From: Delphinapterus leucas
Taxonomy: Eukaryota > Chordata > Mammalia > Artiodactyla > Monodontidae
NCBI RefSeq assembly: GCF_002288925.2
Contig: NW_022098069.1
Span: 68,497,594 to 68,561,593 of the forward strand
Direction of reading: 5' to 3'
DNA: 64,000 nt
Below the pieces are notes generated by a model. It was not told the origin of the DNA. It saw only the letters and a program-made list of their open reading frames with translations, and made no database searches. The position numbers and the translations under genes are program-made. This document shows, piece by piece, positions 33,530 through 45,997 of the stretch (position 1 is its first letter; every line of letters starts with the position of its first letter).

Positions 33530-34883
33530 ATTTCGGGTTTGGGCATAAAGAGGTTGCAAGTCATCTCTGTAAAAAATATAAAACTGGACAAAATTATCAG
33601 GGGAAAAAACCCCTTCTCACAACTCTGGAAATTAACTAAAGGCAGAAAACACACTGAAAAGTGTATACTCTTGTAAAACTTTTAGAACTTTGGGTAAGAA
33701 CAGCAGGAATTTGTGGCACCTTTGCCCAAAGCTGTTCCTGTTCTCTCTCCTTCCTCTCTGCTAGTTTGAACGGCAAGAACTGTAGTTTTATCAGATTGAG
33801 AATGCCACCAAAAGTAGTAGATTTTCTGCTAGAGGGGATGAACTTGATGTGTGGCAGAGGGTGAAAATTTGTGACTTTTTCAACTAAATGTGCCAAACCT
33901 GGTAGAGGAAAATAATGGAGAAAATCAGTAACTTCGCTGGCCCAAGGTTGCAGTCCTTGGGGCAAGTGGTATACCAGTTAGTAACTTAACAGGGAGATCT
34001 TGGAAGTGAAAGAGCCATGGAAGCGTTGAGAGAAATTCTCTATATATCCTTGGCTGACTGAGAAATTACACTCATGTGCAATGCAGACTCAAGAGAACCT
34101 AGTAAAGAGTGAAAGTGTGAAATAGAACTGCCTGCAACATTAAATACACTGTACCACCCACCCCTCCCCAAATGAATTGATCAGAAAAAGGTAGAAGCCT
34201 TTTGGGTTCAAGGTGTTTGAGCATAATGTATGCTGAAATCTTTTCCTTATCACTAAGCTATTTGTTTATCACTAAGGTTTGCAGATACAGGGTAACCCCT
34301 AGGAAGCCAGGCTAAAACATAAAAAAACTGGAAAGAGACAGTACACACCATGGGGAAAACAGATCTCACAATTGCAGCAAACTTAAAAAAAATAAAACAG
34401 AATCCAGAGTTGCTACAATATATTATCTAAAAAGTCTGTTTCAACCAAAAATTATGGGATATGTAAAAAACAGGAAAGTAAAACCTATACTCAGGAAAAA
34501 TAACATTCAATAGAAACTGGTTCTGAGTGGATCCCAGTGTTGAATATAGCAAAGGCTTCAAAGCAGCTATTATAAATATGTTCAAGTAATTAAAGGAAAA
34601 TACAACAATGTTTCAGTAAATAGGTAATCTCGGTAGAGAAATAGAAACTACAAAAAGAAAAACCCCAAATGAATATTCTAGGATTGAAACAATATATAAT
34701 AACTGAAATGAATATAATTCTCTAGATGGGTTCAACAGTACATTTGAAATTGCAGGAAAAATATCAGTGGACTTTGAAGATAGATCAAAAGAAATTATTT
34801 TAAAGGACAGAATGAAACAGGTTAAAGAAAAATGAACAGAACTTCAAAGATTTGTGGAACAGTATTAAGTGTACCAACTTATG
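33530..34883 (+). mobile_element. Old L1: 5' region and ORF1
   Basis: Sense-oriented L1M. ORF1-type landmarks include AGCAGCTATTATAAATATGT, AATCTCGGTAGAGAAATAGA, GGTTCAACAGTACATTTGAA and ATGAACAGAACTTCAAAGAT. It is split at 34,883 by a mariner, and the L1 sequence resumes at 36,153. Confidence 0.75.
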
Positions 34884-34994
34884 TTGGGTTGCCTCCATTT
34901 TTTAAGTAAAAATAAAAGACACATTTTTCATTTTCACCAAGAACCTGATTGAACAACATATTCACCCTTTTGTTCCACTACCTTCTGCCATTTT

Positions 34995-35513
34995 TCAGGC
35001 AACTTCATAATTCCATCTTCCCAAAACTTTTTCTTTTCGAGTAAAGAACTGCTCTGTGTACCTTTTACAGTCTTCCAGGGAATTGAAATTTTTTCCATTA
35101 AGAGAATTTTGTAAAGAGCGAAATAAATGAAAATCCAAAGGTACAATGTCTGGTAAATATAGCAGATGAATCAGAACTTCCCAGCCAAGGTGTAACAGCT
35201 TTTGCCTGGTCATCAAAGAAACATGCTGTCTTGCGTTATCCTGATGGAAGATTATGCATTTTCTGTTGCCTAATTCTGGATGCTTTTCATCTAGTGCCGC
35301 TTTCAGTTGGTCTAATTGGGAGCAGTACTTGTTGGAATTAATCATTTGGTTTTCTGAAAGGAGCTCATAATGGAGGACTCCCTTCCAATCCCAGCATATA
35401 CACATCAACTTCTTTGGATGAAGACCAGCGTTTGGTGTGGTTGGGTGGTGGTTCATTTCACTTGCCCCATGATCTCTTCCGTTCCACATTATTGTACAGT
35501 ATCCACTTTTCAT
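34995..35513 (-). pseudogene. Mariner transposase, C-terminal catalytic part
   Basis: A 172-codon open frame that holds the second and third catalytic aspartates (in HQDNARQH and VPLDFHLF) with 34 residues between them. The first catalytic Asp lies upstream near 35,510-35,530, where the conserved GDEKW block appears as GNEKW in another frame. The open frame ends where the reading frame shifts again, within the C-terminal EKWQKVVEQ region (frame at 34,934-35,146). An inactive remnant. Confidence 0.9.
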
Positions 35514-35587
35514 TGCCCATCACAATTTGTTTTAAAAACGGAATATTTTCATTACATTTAAATAGAGAATCGCATGTGGAAATACAG

Positions 35588-35899
35588 TCAAGAAGGGTTT
35601 TTTTGGCTTAACTTATGTGGAGCCCAAATATCAAAGTGATTAACATAACCAAGCTGGTGCAAATGATTTTCAGCACTTGATTTGGATATTTTGAGTATGT
35701 TGGCTATCTCCCACATGGTATAACTTTGATTGTTCTCAGTGAATGTCTTGATTTGATCGCTGTCAACTTCAACTGGACTACCTGACCGTGGAGCAACCTC
35801 TAGCAAGAAATCTCCAGCACCACACTTCAAAAACCACTTTTGACACATTTGATCAGTCACAGGACCTTCTCCGTATACTGCACAAATCTTCTTGTGCAT
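35588..35899 (-). pseudogene. Mariner transposase, N-terminal DNA-binding part
   Basis: A 103-codon open frame from KKICAVYGEGPVTDQMCQKW to WAPHKLSQKN, containing the paired helix-turn-helix domain that binds the inverted repeats. The WxPHxL linker motif (here WAPHKL) is visible. It stops before the catalytic domain. Confidence 0.88.
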
Positions 35900-36152
35900 T
35901 TCGGCTGCGTTTTACCTTTCTTGAAATAATAAAGCATAATATGCTGAAAATGTTGCTTTTTTCTTCCATCTTCAGTATTAAAATGGCTACACAAAAATTC
36001 ACCAATTTTGATAAGTCTTTTTTTAAATGCACGATGATATGACAGCTGTCACATACAATCTAACAAAATTGTTTTGAATGAAGTTGAAGACAACTAAGTG
36101 ATACTAGAGCCATCTTACGGAAAAAAACAAATGAACCTTTTGACCAACCCAA

Positions 36153-37735
36153 TGCTAGGAGTCCTAGAAGAAAAGGAGAGAGAAAAGGGATCAGGAAAAA
36201 CACTTGAAGAAATTACTAAAAATAACCCCATATTTGAGGAAGAATATTAACAGATCCAAGAAGCTCAAGAAACCCCAAGAAAGAAAAAAATAAAGATTCA
36301 TACCTAGATACATCATAGTCAAACTGCTTAAGACCGAGACAAAGAGAAAATCTTGAAAGCAGCAAGAGAGAAAATAGTTATCAACCATAGACCAATACAT
36401 TTAAGGCTGATTTCTCATTAGCAGTAATGGAAGCAAACCCAGAAGAGCCAAAGCAATCTTGAAAAAGAACAAAGTTGGAGGATTCACACTTCTTGATTTC
36501 AAAGCATACTACAAAGCCATAATAATCAAGATAGTATAATACTGGTATTAGTATAAACATATAGATCAATGGAATATAATTGACATTCCAGAAATAAACC
36601 CTGGCAATTATGGTTAAGTGATTTTTAACAAGAGTGCCAAGATCATTCAGTGGGAAAAAATAGTCTTTTCAGTAAGTAGTCCTAGGACAACTGAATATCC
36701 CCATGGAAGAGAATGAACTTGGACTTCTACCTCATACCATATACAAAAATGAACTCAAAATGAATAGACCTACGTAAGAGCTAAAACTATAAAACTCAGA
36801 GAAAAACATAGGAGAAAATATTTGTATTCCTAAATAAGAAAAAAGGCTTCTTAGATCTGATAACAAAAACACAATCCAAAAGAGAAAAAAATAGTATTTT
36901 AAACTTCATTAAAAGTAAAACTTTTGCATTTCAAAAATTATCATTAGGAAATTTGCAAATCATATATTTAATAAGGGACGTGTATCCAGAATACACAAAA
37001 AACTTTTGCAACTCAATAATAAAAAGACAGATGACCAAATTTTTTGAATGAGCAAAGGATTTGAACAGACATTTCTACAAAGAAAATTTTAAAATGGCCA
37101 ATAAGCATATGATGTTCAACATAGTCATTAGGAAAATGCGAATGAAGACCACAGTGATATACTGCTTTACACACATTAGGACATAGCTGTAATAAAGAGT
37201 GACATTAACAAGGGTCAAGAATGTGAAAAAATTGGAACTATCGTGCATTGCTGATAGGAATATAAAATGGTACATCTACTTTGGAAAACAATTTAACAGT
37301 TCCTCAAAAAGTTAAATATGAGTTATCATGTAACCCAGGAATTTCACTCCTAGGTATATGCATAAAAGAATTGAAAACACTTATCTACACCAAAACTTAA
37401 ACATAAATGTCTGTAACAGTATTCATAATACAGAAAAGGTAGAAACAATCCAAACGTTCATCCACTGATGAATGGATAAACAAAATGTGGCATGTCCATA
37501 CTACGGACTACCATTCATCCATAAAAGGAACTCTGAAGTACTGATACATTCTACAGTGAGGGTCCACCTTGAAAATGTTAAGTGAAAAAAGCCAGCCACA
37601 AAAGGCTGCATGTATGATTCCATTTATATGAAATGTCTATAATAGGCAAATTCATAGAAACAGAAAGTAGATTACTGATTTCCAGGGGCTGTGGGGAGGA
37701 GAGAATGAGAAGTGACTGCTAATGGGTCAGGATTC
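36153..37735 (+). mobile_element. Old L1 continued: ORF1 end, ORF2 C-terminus, 3' UTR
   Basis: Continuation of the L1 split by the mariner. Up to about 36,430 it holds CATCATAGTCAAACTGCTTA and AAAATCTTGAAAGCAGC. It then jumps directly to the end of ORF2 (AGCCAAAGCAATCTTGAAAA at 36,450), so most of ORF2 is deleted. The 3' UTR follows (AATGGATAAACAAAATGTGG at 37,471). Confidence 0.75.
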
Positions 37736-40700
37736 CTTTAAAAACAAAAGCAAAATAAAAACATTGCCAGGTAGACAAAAATTAAGAAAATTTGTTGTTA
37801 GCAGAACTTCTCTAGAAGGAATTCCAAAGGAAGTCCTTGAGGCTTAGAAGAAATTATACCAGATGATAACAAGTCTACAGGAAGGAATAAAGAATACTAT
37901 AAACAGTAATTATGTGGGTAGATATAAAAGATGTATATATTTTCTTTTATTTTCTTTAAAAAACCAAAGTTGTTTAAAATTATTTTAGCACTGTATTATT
38001 GAATTTTATAATGTATGTAAGTGGAGTATAAATGGCAATAATAAAGGACAGAGAAAGAAATGGATCAATATTGGAACAAAGTTGCTATATATTAGCAGGA
38101 TTAAGTCAGTATGAATCTGAAGCAGACTATGGTAAGAGAAAGAGGTATATTGTAATTACTAAAGTAGCCATGAAGAGAATAGCTGGAAAACTACAGCTAA
38201 AACATCAACAGAGGAATTAAAATGGTGTACTAAAAATGCATTTTTAAAAGGACTAGAAGGCAATAAAGAAGCAGAGAAATAAAGGACACAGGACTTGGAA
38301 AATAAAGTGAAATGGCAGACATAAATCCACTATATCAATAATTACATTAAATTTGAATATTCTAAATGCTCCAGAAAAAAGACAGAGATTTTTCAGATTG
38401 GGCTAAAAAGCAAGATCCAACTGTATACTATCTGTAAGAGACACATTAAATTCAAAGACACAAATAGATTGAAAGTAAAAGGATGAAAAAAAAGACATAC
38501 CAGGCAAACAATAGCAGTAAGAGAGCTGGAGTGTTTACATTAAAATCAAACAAGTACACATCAAGATGAGCAATATTACTGGAGACAAAGGGTAACGTGT
38601 TATAGTGGTAAACGGTTAATACATTAGGAACATAACAACAATTATATAAGTATATGGGTATAACAGCAGAACCCCAAAATACATAAGCAAAAAATGACAG
38701 CATTTAAAGGTGAAATGGAGAATTCTACAATTATAGTTGGAGGTTTTAATGTTCCTCCCTCAGTAATTGATAGTTCAACTAGACAGAAAATCAGTAAGAA
38801 TATAGAAGGCTTGAATAACACTACAAACCAACCAGACTAAACACTATACACAACAGCAGAATATACATTCTTTTCAAATACACATGAGGCATTCTCCACT
38901 ATAGGCCATATAGGCCATAAAGCACGTCTCAATAAGTTTAAAGGATTAAAATCATACAAAGTATGTTCTAACTACTATGGAATTAAATTAGAAAACAACA
39001 GAATGAAATCTAGAAATAATTATACATTTGGAAATTAAACAACTTCTATTCCACAAGTCAAAGAAGAAATACAAAGGAAATTAAGAAATATCTCAAACTG
39101 AATGAAAATGAAAATACAGCATATTAAAATTTAGAGAATATAATCAAAGAAGTGCTTAGAAATGCATAGCTTTAAATGCTTATATTAAAAAGGAAGAGAA
39201 CCATAAAATCAGTTATTTAACCTTCCACCTCAAGAAGTTAGAAGAGCAAATTTTAAAAAAAAAAAGAATAATATAGGATGGGTTGGAAATTAATGAGATA
39301 AAAGACAGGAAAATCAATAGAAAAATCAATGAAATCAAAAGCTGGTTCATTGAAAAAAATCAGCAAAAAAATTCATAATACTTTAGCTAGACTAAAGAAC
39401 TAAGAAATAACTGAGAAATAAGAGACAACGCAAGTGATCAAAATCTTGATGAAAGAAGAGTCATCACTGAAGACCCCAAAGAGCTAAAATAATTATAAGG
39501 AAATACTATAAACAACCTTTTGTCAACAAATTAGACAAGTTAAATGAAATGGATGCATTCCTAGAAAGACAAATTACAAAACTTGACTAAACAGAACATC
39601 TGAATTGAACTAAAGTAAAAAAAAAAATTGAATTATTAGTTAAAATTCTTAAAGAAAAGCACAAATGCAGTTATGGGTTCGCTGGTGAATTCTACCAAAC
39701 ATAACAGCAAAAATTAACATAAATCCTACAAAAACTGTTTAATAAAATAAAGGAGGAGAGAATGCTTCCCAGCTCATTTTATGAGGCCAGTATAATAACC
39801 CTGATACCAAAAGTGGTCAGAAACATCACAGGAAGTGAAAACTACAAATCAGTATCTCTTAGGAACATAAATGCAAAAATTATTCATAAGATATTTACAA
39901 ACCAAATCCAGCAACATATAAAAAGGATTATACACCATGACCAAGGAGGTTTATTCCAGGATGCAAGGGTGATTTAACATCAGAAAATCATTTGATGTAT
40001 TATGTGAATATATTCAAGTTCAAAACCCACATACTTATCTCAGTAGATGTACATAATGCATTTGACAAAATCCAACACCTATTCACAATAAAAACACTGA
40101 ACAAATAAGAAATAGAAGTGAACTTCCTCAACCAGATAAAGGGCATCACTGAAAAACTACAGTTTACCTGACAATGCTGAAAAGCTGAATACTGTTTCCC
40201 CTTCCCCCAAAGATTGCTCTCACCACTTCTAGTCAGCATGATCTGTAGGTCCTAGGTAGAGCAGCAAGGCAAGAAAAAGGAATAAAAGGCATCCAGACTG
40301 GAAAGGAAGTAGAAAAACTGTCCTTATTTCTAAATGATATTGTATGTAAAATATCCTCTGGAATCTACCAAAAACAACTATATTATATGTGAATTTAGCA
40401 CACAGTGTAAGAACAATATAGAAAAATAAATTGTATATGTATATACTAGGACTGAACACCCCAGAATTACACTTGAGAAAAAAATTTCACCCACAGGAGC
40501 ATAAAAATAAACTTAGGAATAAATTTAATAAAAGAAGGTAAGACCTGTACACCAAAAATGATGAAACATTGCTGAGAGAAATTTAAAAAGACCTAAGTAA
40601 GTGGAGAGATGTACCAATTAATAGATTGGAAAACTCAGTGTTTTTAGAATGTCACTTCTCTACTAAATAATCTATGGATTCAGTGCAAGTTCTATCAAAA

Positions 40701-41680
40701 TCCCAGTAAGCTTTTGTGTAGAAATTGACAAGCTGTTTCTAAAATTGTTACGTAAAATCCAAAGGACATAGAAGAACCAAAACAATTTTTAAAAAGAACA
40801 AAATTGGTAGAGTACCCTACCTAGTTTCAACAACTTACCATAAAGCCACAGTAATCAAGACAATGTATTGATGTAATGATAGACATATAGATCAATGGAC
40901 ATATAGATCAATGGAACAGAATAAGAGACCAGAAATACACCCACACACTTACGATCAATTGATTTTGTACAAAGGTACAAAGTAATTTAATGGGAGAAAG
41001 AAAAATCTTTTCAACAAATGGTGCTGGAACAGTTGGGTATCTGTGGGCAAGCCAAAAAATTAACTTAGACTTATATCAGTCATACAAAAACTTCAAAATG
41101 GATCATAGAACTAAAAGAGGTAAAAACTATAAAAACTTCCAAAGAAAATGTGAGGAAACATTTGTCTTCCTAGGTTAGGCAAATTTTTCTTAGATATGAC
41201 ACCAAAAGCACAATCCATAAAAGAAAAAATTGATGGACTCCAGAATTTAAAACTTGGATTAAGAAAATGAAGATACAAGCCACAGGATGGAAGAAAATAC
41301 TTGCAAATCATACACTTGACAAAGGTCTTAGATCTAGAATAGATAAAGAACTCTTATAACTCATTATTAAGTGGGCAAACAACCCAGTTTTTCAAAGTGG
41401 CAAATAATATATACAAATGGCTAATACACATATAAAAGATACTCAGCCTGATTACTCATTAGGGAGATGCAAAATCAAACCACAACGAGATACCACTGCA
41501 CACCTACTAAAATCCAAAAGACTGACTACACCGGGTGTTTTTGTGGAGAAACTAGAAACCTGTTGCACTGCTGACTGGAATGTTAAAATGGTATAAAGCA
41601 CTTTGGAAGACAGTTTGGCAGTTTGTTATGGAGACAAACATATACTTACCATGTGATCCAGCACAGGTGATTTTTATTCT
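37736..41680 (+). mobile_element. Second old L1, sense orientation, 3' end missing
   Basis: ORF2 landmarks run in order: AAAAGCAAGATCCAACTGTA (38,408), AAATTAACATAAATCCTACA (39,710), RT-type sequence around 39,762-39,977 (protein [18 protein letters not shown]) and TAACTTAGACTTATATCAGT (41,062). It stops at TTACCATGTGATCCAGCACA without a 3' UTR. Entirely degenerate. Confidence 0.75.
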
Positions 41681-41938
41681 GTTTTCTCTATTTTCAAGTT
41701 TTCTGTAATGAGTATGATTACTCTTCTAATTAAAAATTAAAGAAGAAAAATTGTCTTTTAGGAGTGTTGGGAAGGAAAATTTTTAGTTTCAAAAACAATA
41801 CTGAGGGAAATGGGAAATAAAAAAGATTTTTCTTAATTTTTAAAATGTCAAACTAAAGAAAGAAGATTAGGGCTACTTACTTTTCATAAGCCTAATTCTG
41901 CCTATATTCTATAATTCAATATTTTTTTCTTTCTGTAG

Positions 41939-42052
41939 CATATGTCTGGATCCTATCAAGAAGCTAAAACTTTGTTGAAATCCTACTTACAGCAGCATGG
42001 CTATGGCTCCTGGATTGTGAAATCGCCCTGTATAGAGCAATTTAGTATGTGA
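41939..42052 (+). CDS. ADAD1: ADAD1 terminal coding exon
   Basis: The acceptor is TTTCTTTCTGTAG at 41938 and the exon opens in phase 0. It reads [19 protein letters not shown], then [18 protein letters not shown] and a TGA stop at 42050-42052, giving 37 codons plus stop. The tail [13 protein letters not shown] agrees with ADAD1 C-termini I know. It is separated from the previous exon by a 9.4-kb intron filled with old L1 sequence and a mariner. Confidence 0.93.
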   Translation, partial: HMSGSYQEAKTLLKSYLQQHGYGSWIVKSPCIEQFSM

Positions 42053-42770
42053 ATTAATCCATTGTCATGTTAGAAATCGTTTTTTTTTCATGTGTTTTGA
42101 CTACTAAAATTTTTTTTTAAATGTTGGTGGTGTTCAGCTTTTAAAATCAGAGTCATGCAACAGCAGTGTTCAGAGATTGCTGAAATTTTGTAAATATTCG
42201 TGTCAGTTTATGTTGAAACATTAGGGTTTTAAATGTTTTTTAGTTTTTGAAAAAATAATTACCTGCTTCATTATATAGCTATTTTGTATTTATTTTTATA
42301 GACATTATAAAGCCATTACCCTTTTGTAATTTAAAAGAATATTCATTTTCTTTTAAGTTTTTGCTTTAAAGTTATTTGTTCAGCAAAGATATTCAGCATT
42401 GTGTCCTGATATCTCACTCGTTTTTTCTTAATTAAAAATTGGAATTCAAGAATATAAATAATAATTCTTACTCATTTGTTGATTAAATCAACAGACATTT
42501 GAATGTCTAATATTTGCCAATAACCATAGTAAGAAACAGTAACTAAAACATCATTTCTCATGTCAGAGAAGCTCTTGAATGCAAACTGAACATGTAAATG
42601 CAGAAAAATGTTAACCATGTTAGGGAATAATTTGATACATTAGTTATTCTGATTAATAGAGGATTATTGTAAATGCTTTAAGATTGCCTATTTTCAGGTA
42701 TTCTGTAAGATTCATCCAAATGTTATTCTTTATAATTTAGTAGGGACTTCTAATAATAGATCAATAAAAG
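42053..42770 (+). promoter_or_regulatory. ADAD1: Probable ADAD1 3' UTR with candidate polyadenylation signal
   Basis: A-T-rich, non-repetitive sequence follows the stop codon. The clearest AATAAA hexamer is at 42763-42768, about 710 nt after the stop. I see no closer perfect AATAAA, though weaker A-rich hexamers occur. The true cleavage site cannot be set from sequence alone. Confidence 0.35.
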
Positions 42771-44684
42771 ATTATTTAGCTTTATATTTGTATTTGTTTA
42801 TACAGTTAGATGAAAGAGAAAGTTTAGTTACTCTTGGGTTAGGATATATATCTTTATTGAAGTTGGGAGTTTGTTCCATGCTTTAGCCTCTTCAATCTCT
42901 TCCTTAGTTTAAATCACAGATGAATTAAGCATTGGCTCTCAGACTTTGTTCCTCTTAGCTTGGATCTTTATTAAATTAGTCTCACTCCAACTCCAACCCA
43001 TATGAACTATTATAATCTCTGATAAGGTTAATGTAGGGTTTTTGTGTTTTTGGTTTTTGGATTTGTTTTTTGTCTATTCTAAAAGTATGGTAGAGTTTAG
43101 TTGATGAACACTGAAGTCATTCTGGAAAGACATACTTACATGTCTTTCAGTAGACTAGATTTTATACTTATCAGTAGGTTGAACCCTGTGAAATTGCCAT
43201 TTTTATGGGGGGGAAGTAGGTCAAAAATGGTCAAATATGGACAGTTTCATGTGGATCAACATAAATATACTGTTATTAATAAGTTCCATTTCCATCAATT
43301 AGATGATATCTAGTGCTTATTTCTCTAAATTGGTATTTCCTTCTAAAATCATTTTAGTCTCTTATCTGGGTTGATTCCATCTACAGCTAATTTCCAGCCT
43401 TTATTTCTATTACTTTACCTCTCTTTGATAGTAAATTGCCTCTAAAAATACAACACCTTTCATCTTCTCTTGGCTCTTCACATTTGTGGGTATTCTGCTT
43501 TTGACTGACACAAAATAAGGAAAAGCACCAAGTGGTTAATATTTGCTTCTGAAAGTTTTACCTAACTAGTGAAAGGTCATATGTTAGACAATTTATTTCC
43601 TCAAGAAAATTTTAATTTTAAGGGTAAGATAAAACAAATATACCCAGCTGTTTTATAGACAGAATCTAGTAAGTGCCACTTATTTATTCAACAAGTGGTC
43701 ACTGAGTGTCTCTGTGTATGTATTATGTCTACTTACATATGGTGTTGTGATTTAGAGAAAGATTATATTCTAGAGAGGGATAAGCTATATAAAGGGTAAA
43801 GGAGATAGCATTTAGTAGAAGGCAGTCATTTAGCAGAAGGGGCAGGATATAGATGTGAAACCCAACATTGGCTGTTATGACTCTTGACAATTGTAAATTA
43901 TTTAATTTCTTTTAGCTCAATTTTTTATCTTTGCAAGGATGAAATTGGTACTTGTGGTTGTTATTCTTTGTTCAGGGTTGGAAGCTTAATAGAAAGGACT
44001 TCAGGCTGCCCTTCATCAAAAGTAGAAATGCTTATTATCTCTTCTATATATAATGTGTTGGGGTTGTACAAAATATTTTGCTTTAAGAAAAGCAAACTTT
44101 TTAATATAAATCGTATGTAATGTTTAATTTATAAGCATGCTGAGCACAATATTTGTAAGCATGATAAATACGTTATTAGTGGCAGATATTTTTCAAAGAT
44201 TTTTATAAGAAAGGTAGATAATTATGAAATACTTTTATGTAGAAGGTTTAGGGGTAAGCTATTTTTCAATACAGGAAAAACATTTTATTCAAAGTTCCAT
44301 TTATTTTTAAAGTTCTGTTGGGAAAAGCAAACTTCTAAATTTAGACTTCTAAACCTCTACTTCTAAAGTTGTTCAAAAACCCATGAAACTAGTTTAAAGT
44401 CCTCTTTTAGCTCCAAGGTTCTGTTATGTTACCTGAAGCAAGCACTGAAAGATGGGTAAAATTTAGAAGGTTGAAATGAGAGAGAGAATGCATTCCACTT
44501 GAAAATTATGAAGCAAAGATTAGAGGGGAAATGTTACAGTGTTTGAGGCCAATAAAGAACACTGGATGGAAGATTTGAGAAATGAGTCTAGCAGATGTTC
44601 TCTGTTTGGTAGGCAGAAGGGAGTCCTTGAAAGATTTTGTGTAGGGAAGTGACCTACAGTAAAACAGCATTTCACAACATTTTC
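42771..44684. other. Intergenic sequence, mostly unique
   Basis: A-T-rich DNA downstream of ADAD1. A few short old-repeat remnants may be present (for example TTATTTATTCAACAAGTGGT at 43,680), but no gene or RNA is recognised. Confidence 0.45.
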
Positions 44685-44893
44685 TTTATTTACTTTTTAT
44701 GGAAATTTTCAGACATACAGAAGTAGAGAGAGTAGTACCCATCACACATGTATTATAAATCATGGCATGATTATTAAAACAATCTTGTTTCATATATACC
44801 TCCCCAAAGTAGATTATGTTAGAGCAAATATCAGACATGTTATTTCATCTGAAAATACTTTGATATGTATCTGTAAAATATGAGGACTCTTTA

Positions 44894-44931
<38 letters not shown>

Positions 44932-45130
44932 GTGTGTGTATAACCACAATTCAGTTAGTATACCATAAGAATTAATAGTAATTCTCTCATCTCATAAATG
45001 TTGTATATATTGTTGGAATCAAGATCAAAATTACATCCATGTATTGAAATTCAAATTTTTGTTAAGTATCTCTTAATCTATAGATGCCCTCTCATTTTTT
45101 TCTTTTAATTTAGTTCTTGAAAAAACTGGG
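44685..45130. repeat. Old interspersed repeat with (CA)n microsatellite
   Basis: GAAATTTTCAGACATACAGA, AATCTTGTTTCATATATACC, AGCAAATATCAGACATGTTA and AAACTGGGTTCTTTGTTTGC appear in the order of a common old mammalian LINE-type repeat whose exact family I cannot fix. A (CA)n run lies at 44,895-44,929. Confidence 0.5.
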
Positions 45131-45358
45131 TTCTTTGTTTGCAGAGTTTCCCACAGTCTCATTTTGATGCTGTTATTGGTTATTGCTGTTATTTCTTTTG
45201 CTCTCTCGTGATTTGATGACTATCTTTAGTGTTACATTTGAATTCCTTTTTCTTTTCTTGCATGTGTATCTATTACAGATTTTTGGTTTGTGATTATCAT
45301 GCAGTTTTTATATAGCAATCTATATATATACATGATGGGTTTAAGTTGCTGGTCTCTT

Positions 45359-45426
45359 CTTTTTAACAGCTTTATTGGAGTATAATTGCTTTACAATGGT
45401 GTGTTAGTTTCTGCTTTATAACAAAG
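45359..45426 (-). mobile_element. 68-bp L1 insertion with perfect target duplication
   Basis: TTTATTGGAGTATAATTGCT through TTCTGCTTTATAACAAAG is the extreme 3' end of a young L1. A perfect 18-bp duplication TTAAGTTGCTGGTCTCTT brackets it (45341-45358 and 45427-45444). This is an extremely 5'-truncated retrotransposition. Confidence 0.95.
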
Positions 45427-45791
45427 TTAAGTTGCTGGTCTCTTAATTTCAAATGCATATTAATAACTTTGCATTTGTTCTCACCTCCCATCATGATTAC
45501 TGCGTTTTATATCATATTTTACATCTAATTGTTTTGTGTATCTTATTGCTTATCTTATGCTTATTGTGGATATAGATGATTTTACTACTACTTTTAACCT
45601 GTCTGCTAGCTTTGTGTATGGATCATTTCTTACGTTTACTGTATGTTTGCCTTAACTGATGAGCGTTTTCATTTCTTAATGTTCCTGTTTCCAGTTGTGA
45701 CCTTTTCTTAAAGAAGTTCCTGTAACAATTTTTGTAAAGCTGGTTTGGTGGTACTGAATTCTTTTACCTTTTTATTATCTGTAAAACTTTT

Positions 45792-45997
45792 TTTTTTTTT
45801 TTTTTTTTGCGGTACGCGGGCCTCTCACTGTTGTAGCCTCTCCCTTTGCGGAGCACAAGCTCCGGACACAGGCTCAGCGGCCATGGCTCACGGGCCCAGC
45901 CGCTCCGCGGCATGTGGGATCTTTCCAGACTGGGGCACGAACCCGTGTCCCCTGCATCGGCAGGCAGACTCTCAACCACTGTGCCACCAGGGAAGCC
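45792..45997 (-). mobile_element. CHR-type SINE, short form
   Basis: Long poly(T), the short SINE body and its head at the right, with target duplication CTGTAAAACTTTT (45779-45791 and 45998-46010). The long uninterrupted poly(T) suggests a fairly young copy. Confidence 0.93.

Larger units (their letters stand above)
34884..36152 (-). mobile_element. Full-length mariner element with broken transposase
   Basis: It is 1,269 bp long, the normal size for a mariner. The right end (TTGACCAACCCAA) and left end (TTGGGTTG) are inverted. The transposase reads on the minus strand. The N-terminal helix-turn-helix part (35,588-35,899) includes YTMWEIANILKISKSSAENH. The C-terminal part (34,995-35,513) includes WDWKG, HQDNARQH and DIVPLDFHLF. 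The last two blocks keep the D34D spacing. A stop codon and a frameshift near 35,450-35,600 separate the halves, so it is not functional. It resembles the mariner known from ruminants and other cetartiodactyls. The flanks are TG/TG instead of TA/TA. Confidence 0.93.
1..42770 (+). other. ADAD1: ADAD1 gene, 5'-truncated by the window edge
   Basis: Nine coding exons (318-485, 5139-5207, 9808-9933, 16872-16995, 18794-18964, 20181-20410, 28074-28311, 32450-32582, 41939-42052) join in a continuous frame. They encode the C-terminal part of a dsRNA-binding domain followed by an ADAR-type deaminase-like domain. I recognise the protein as ADAD1 (TENR), a nuclear RNA-binding protein of spermatids needed for male fertility in mouse. 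The N-terminal exons and the first third of the dsRBD must lie left of base 1. Every exon is open; the only lesion seen is the donor after 5207. The gene ends before a repeat-rich intergenic region, consistent with the KIAA1109-ADAD1-IL2 order known in mammals. Identification is from remembered family sequence, not a search. Confidence 0.93.
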
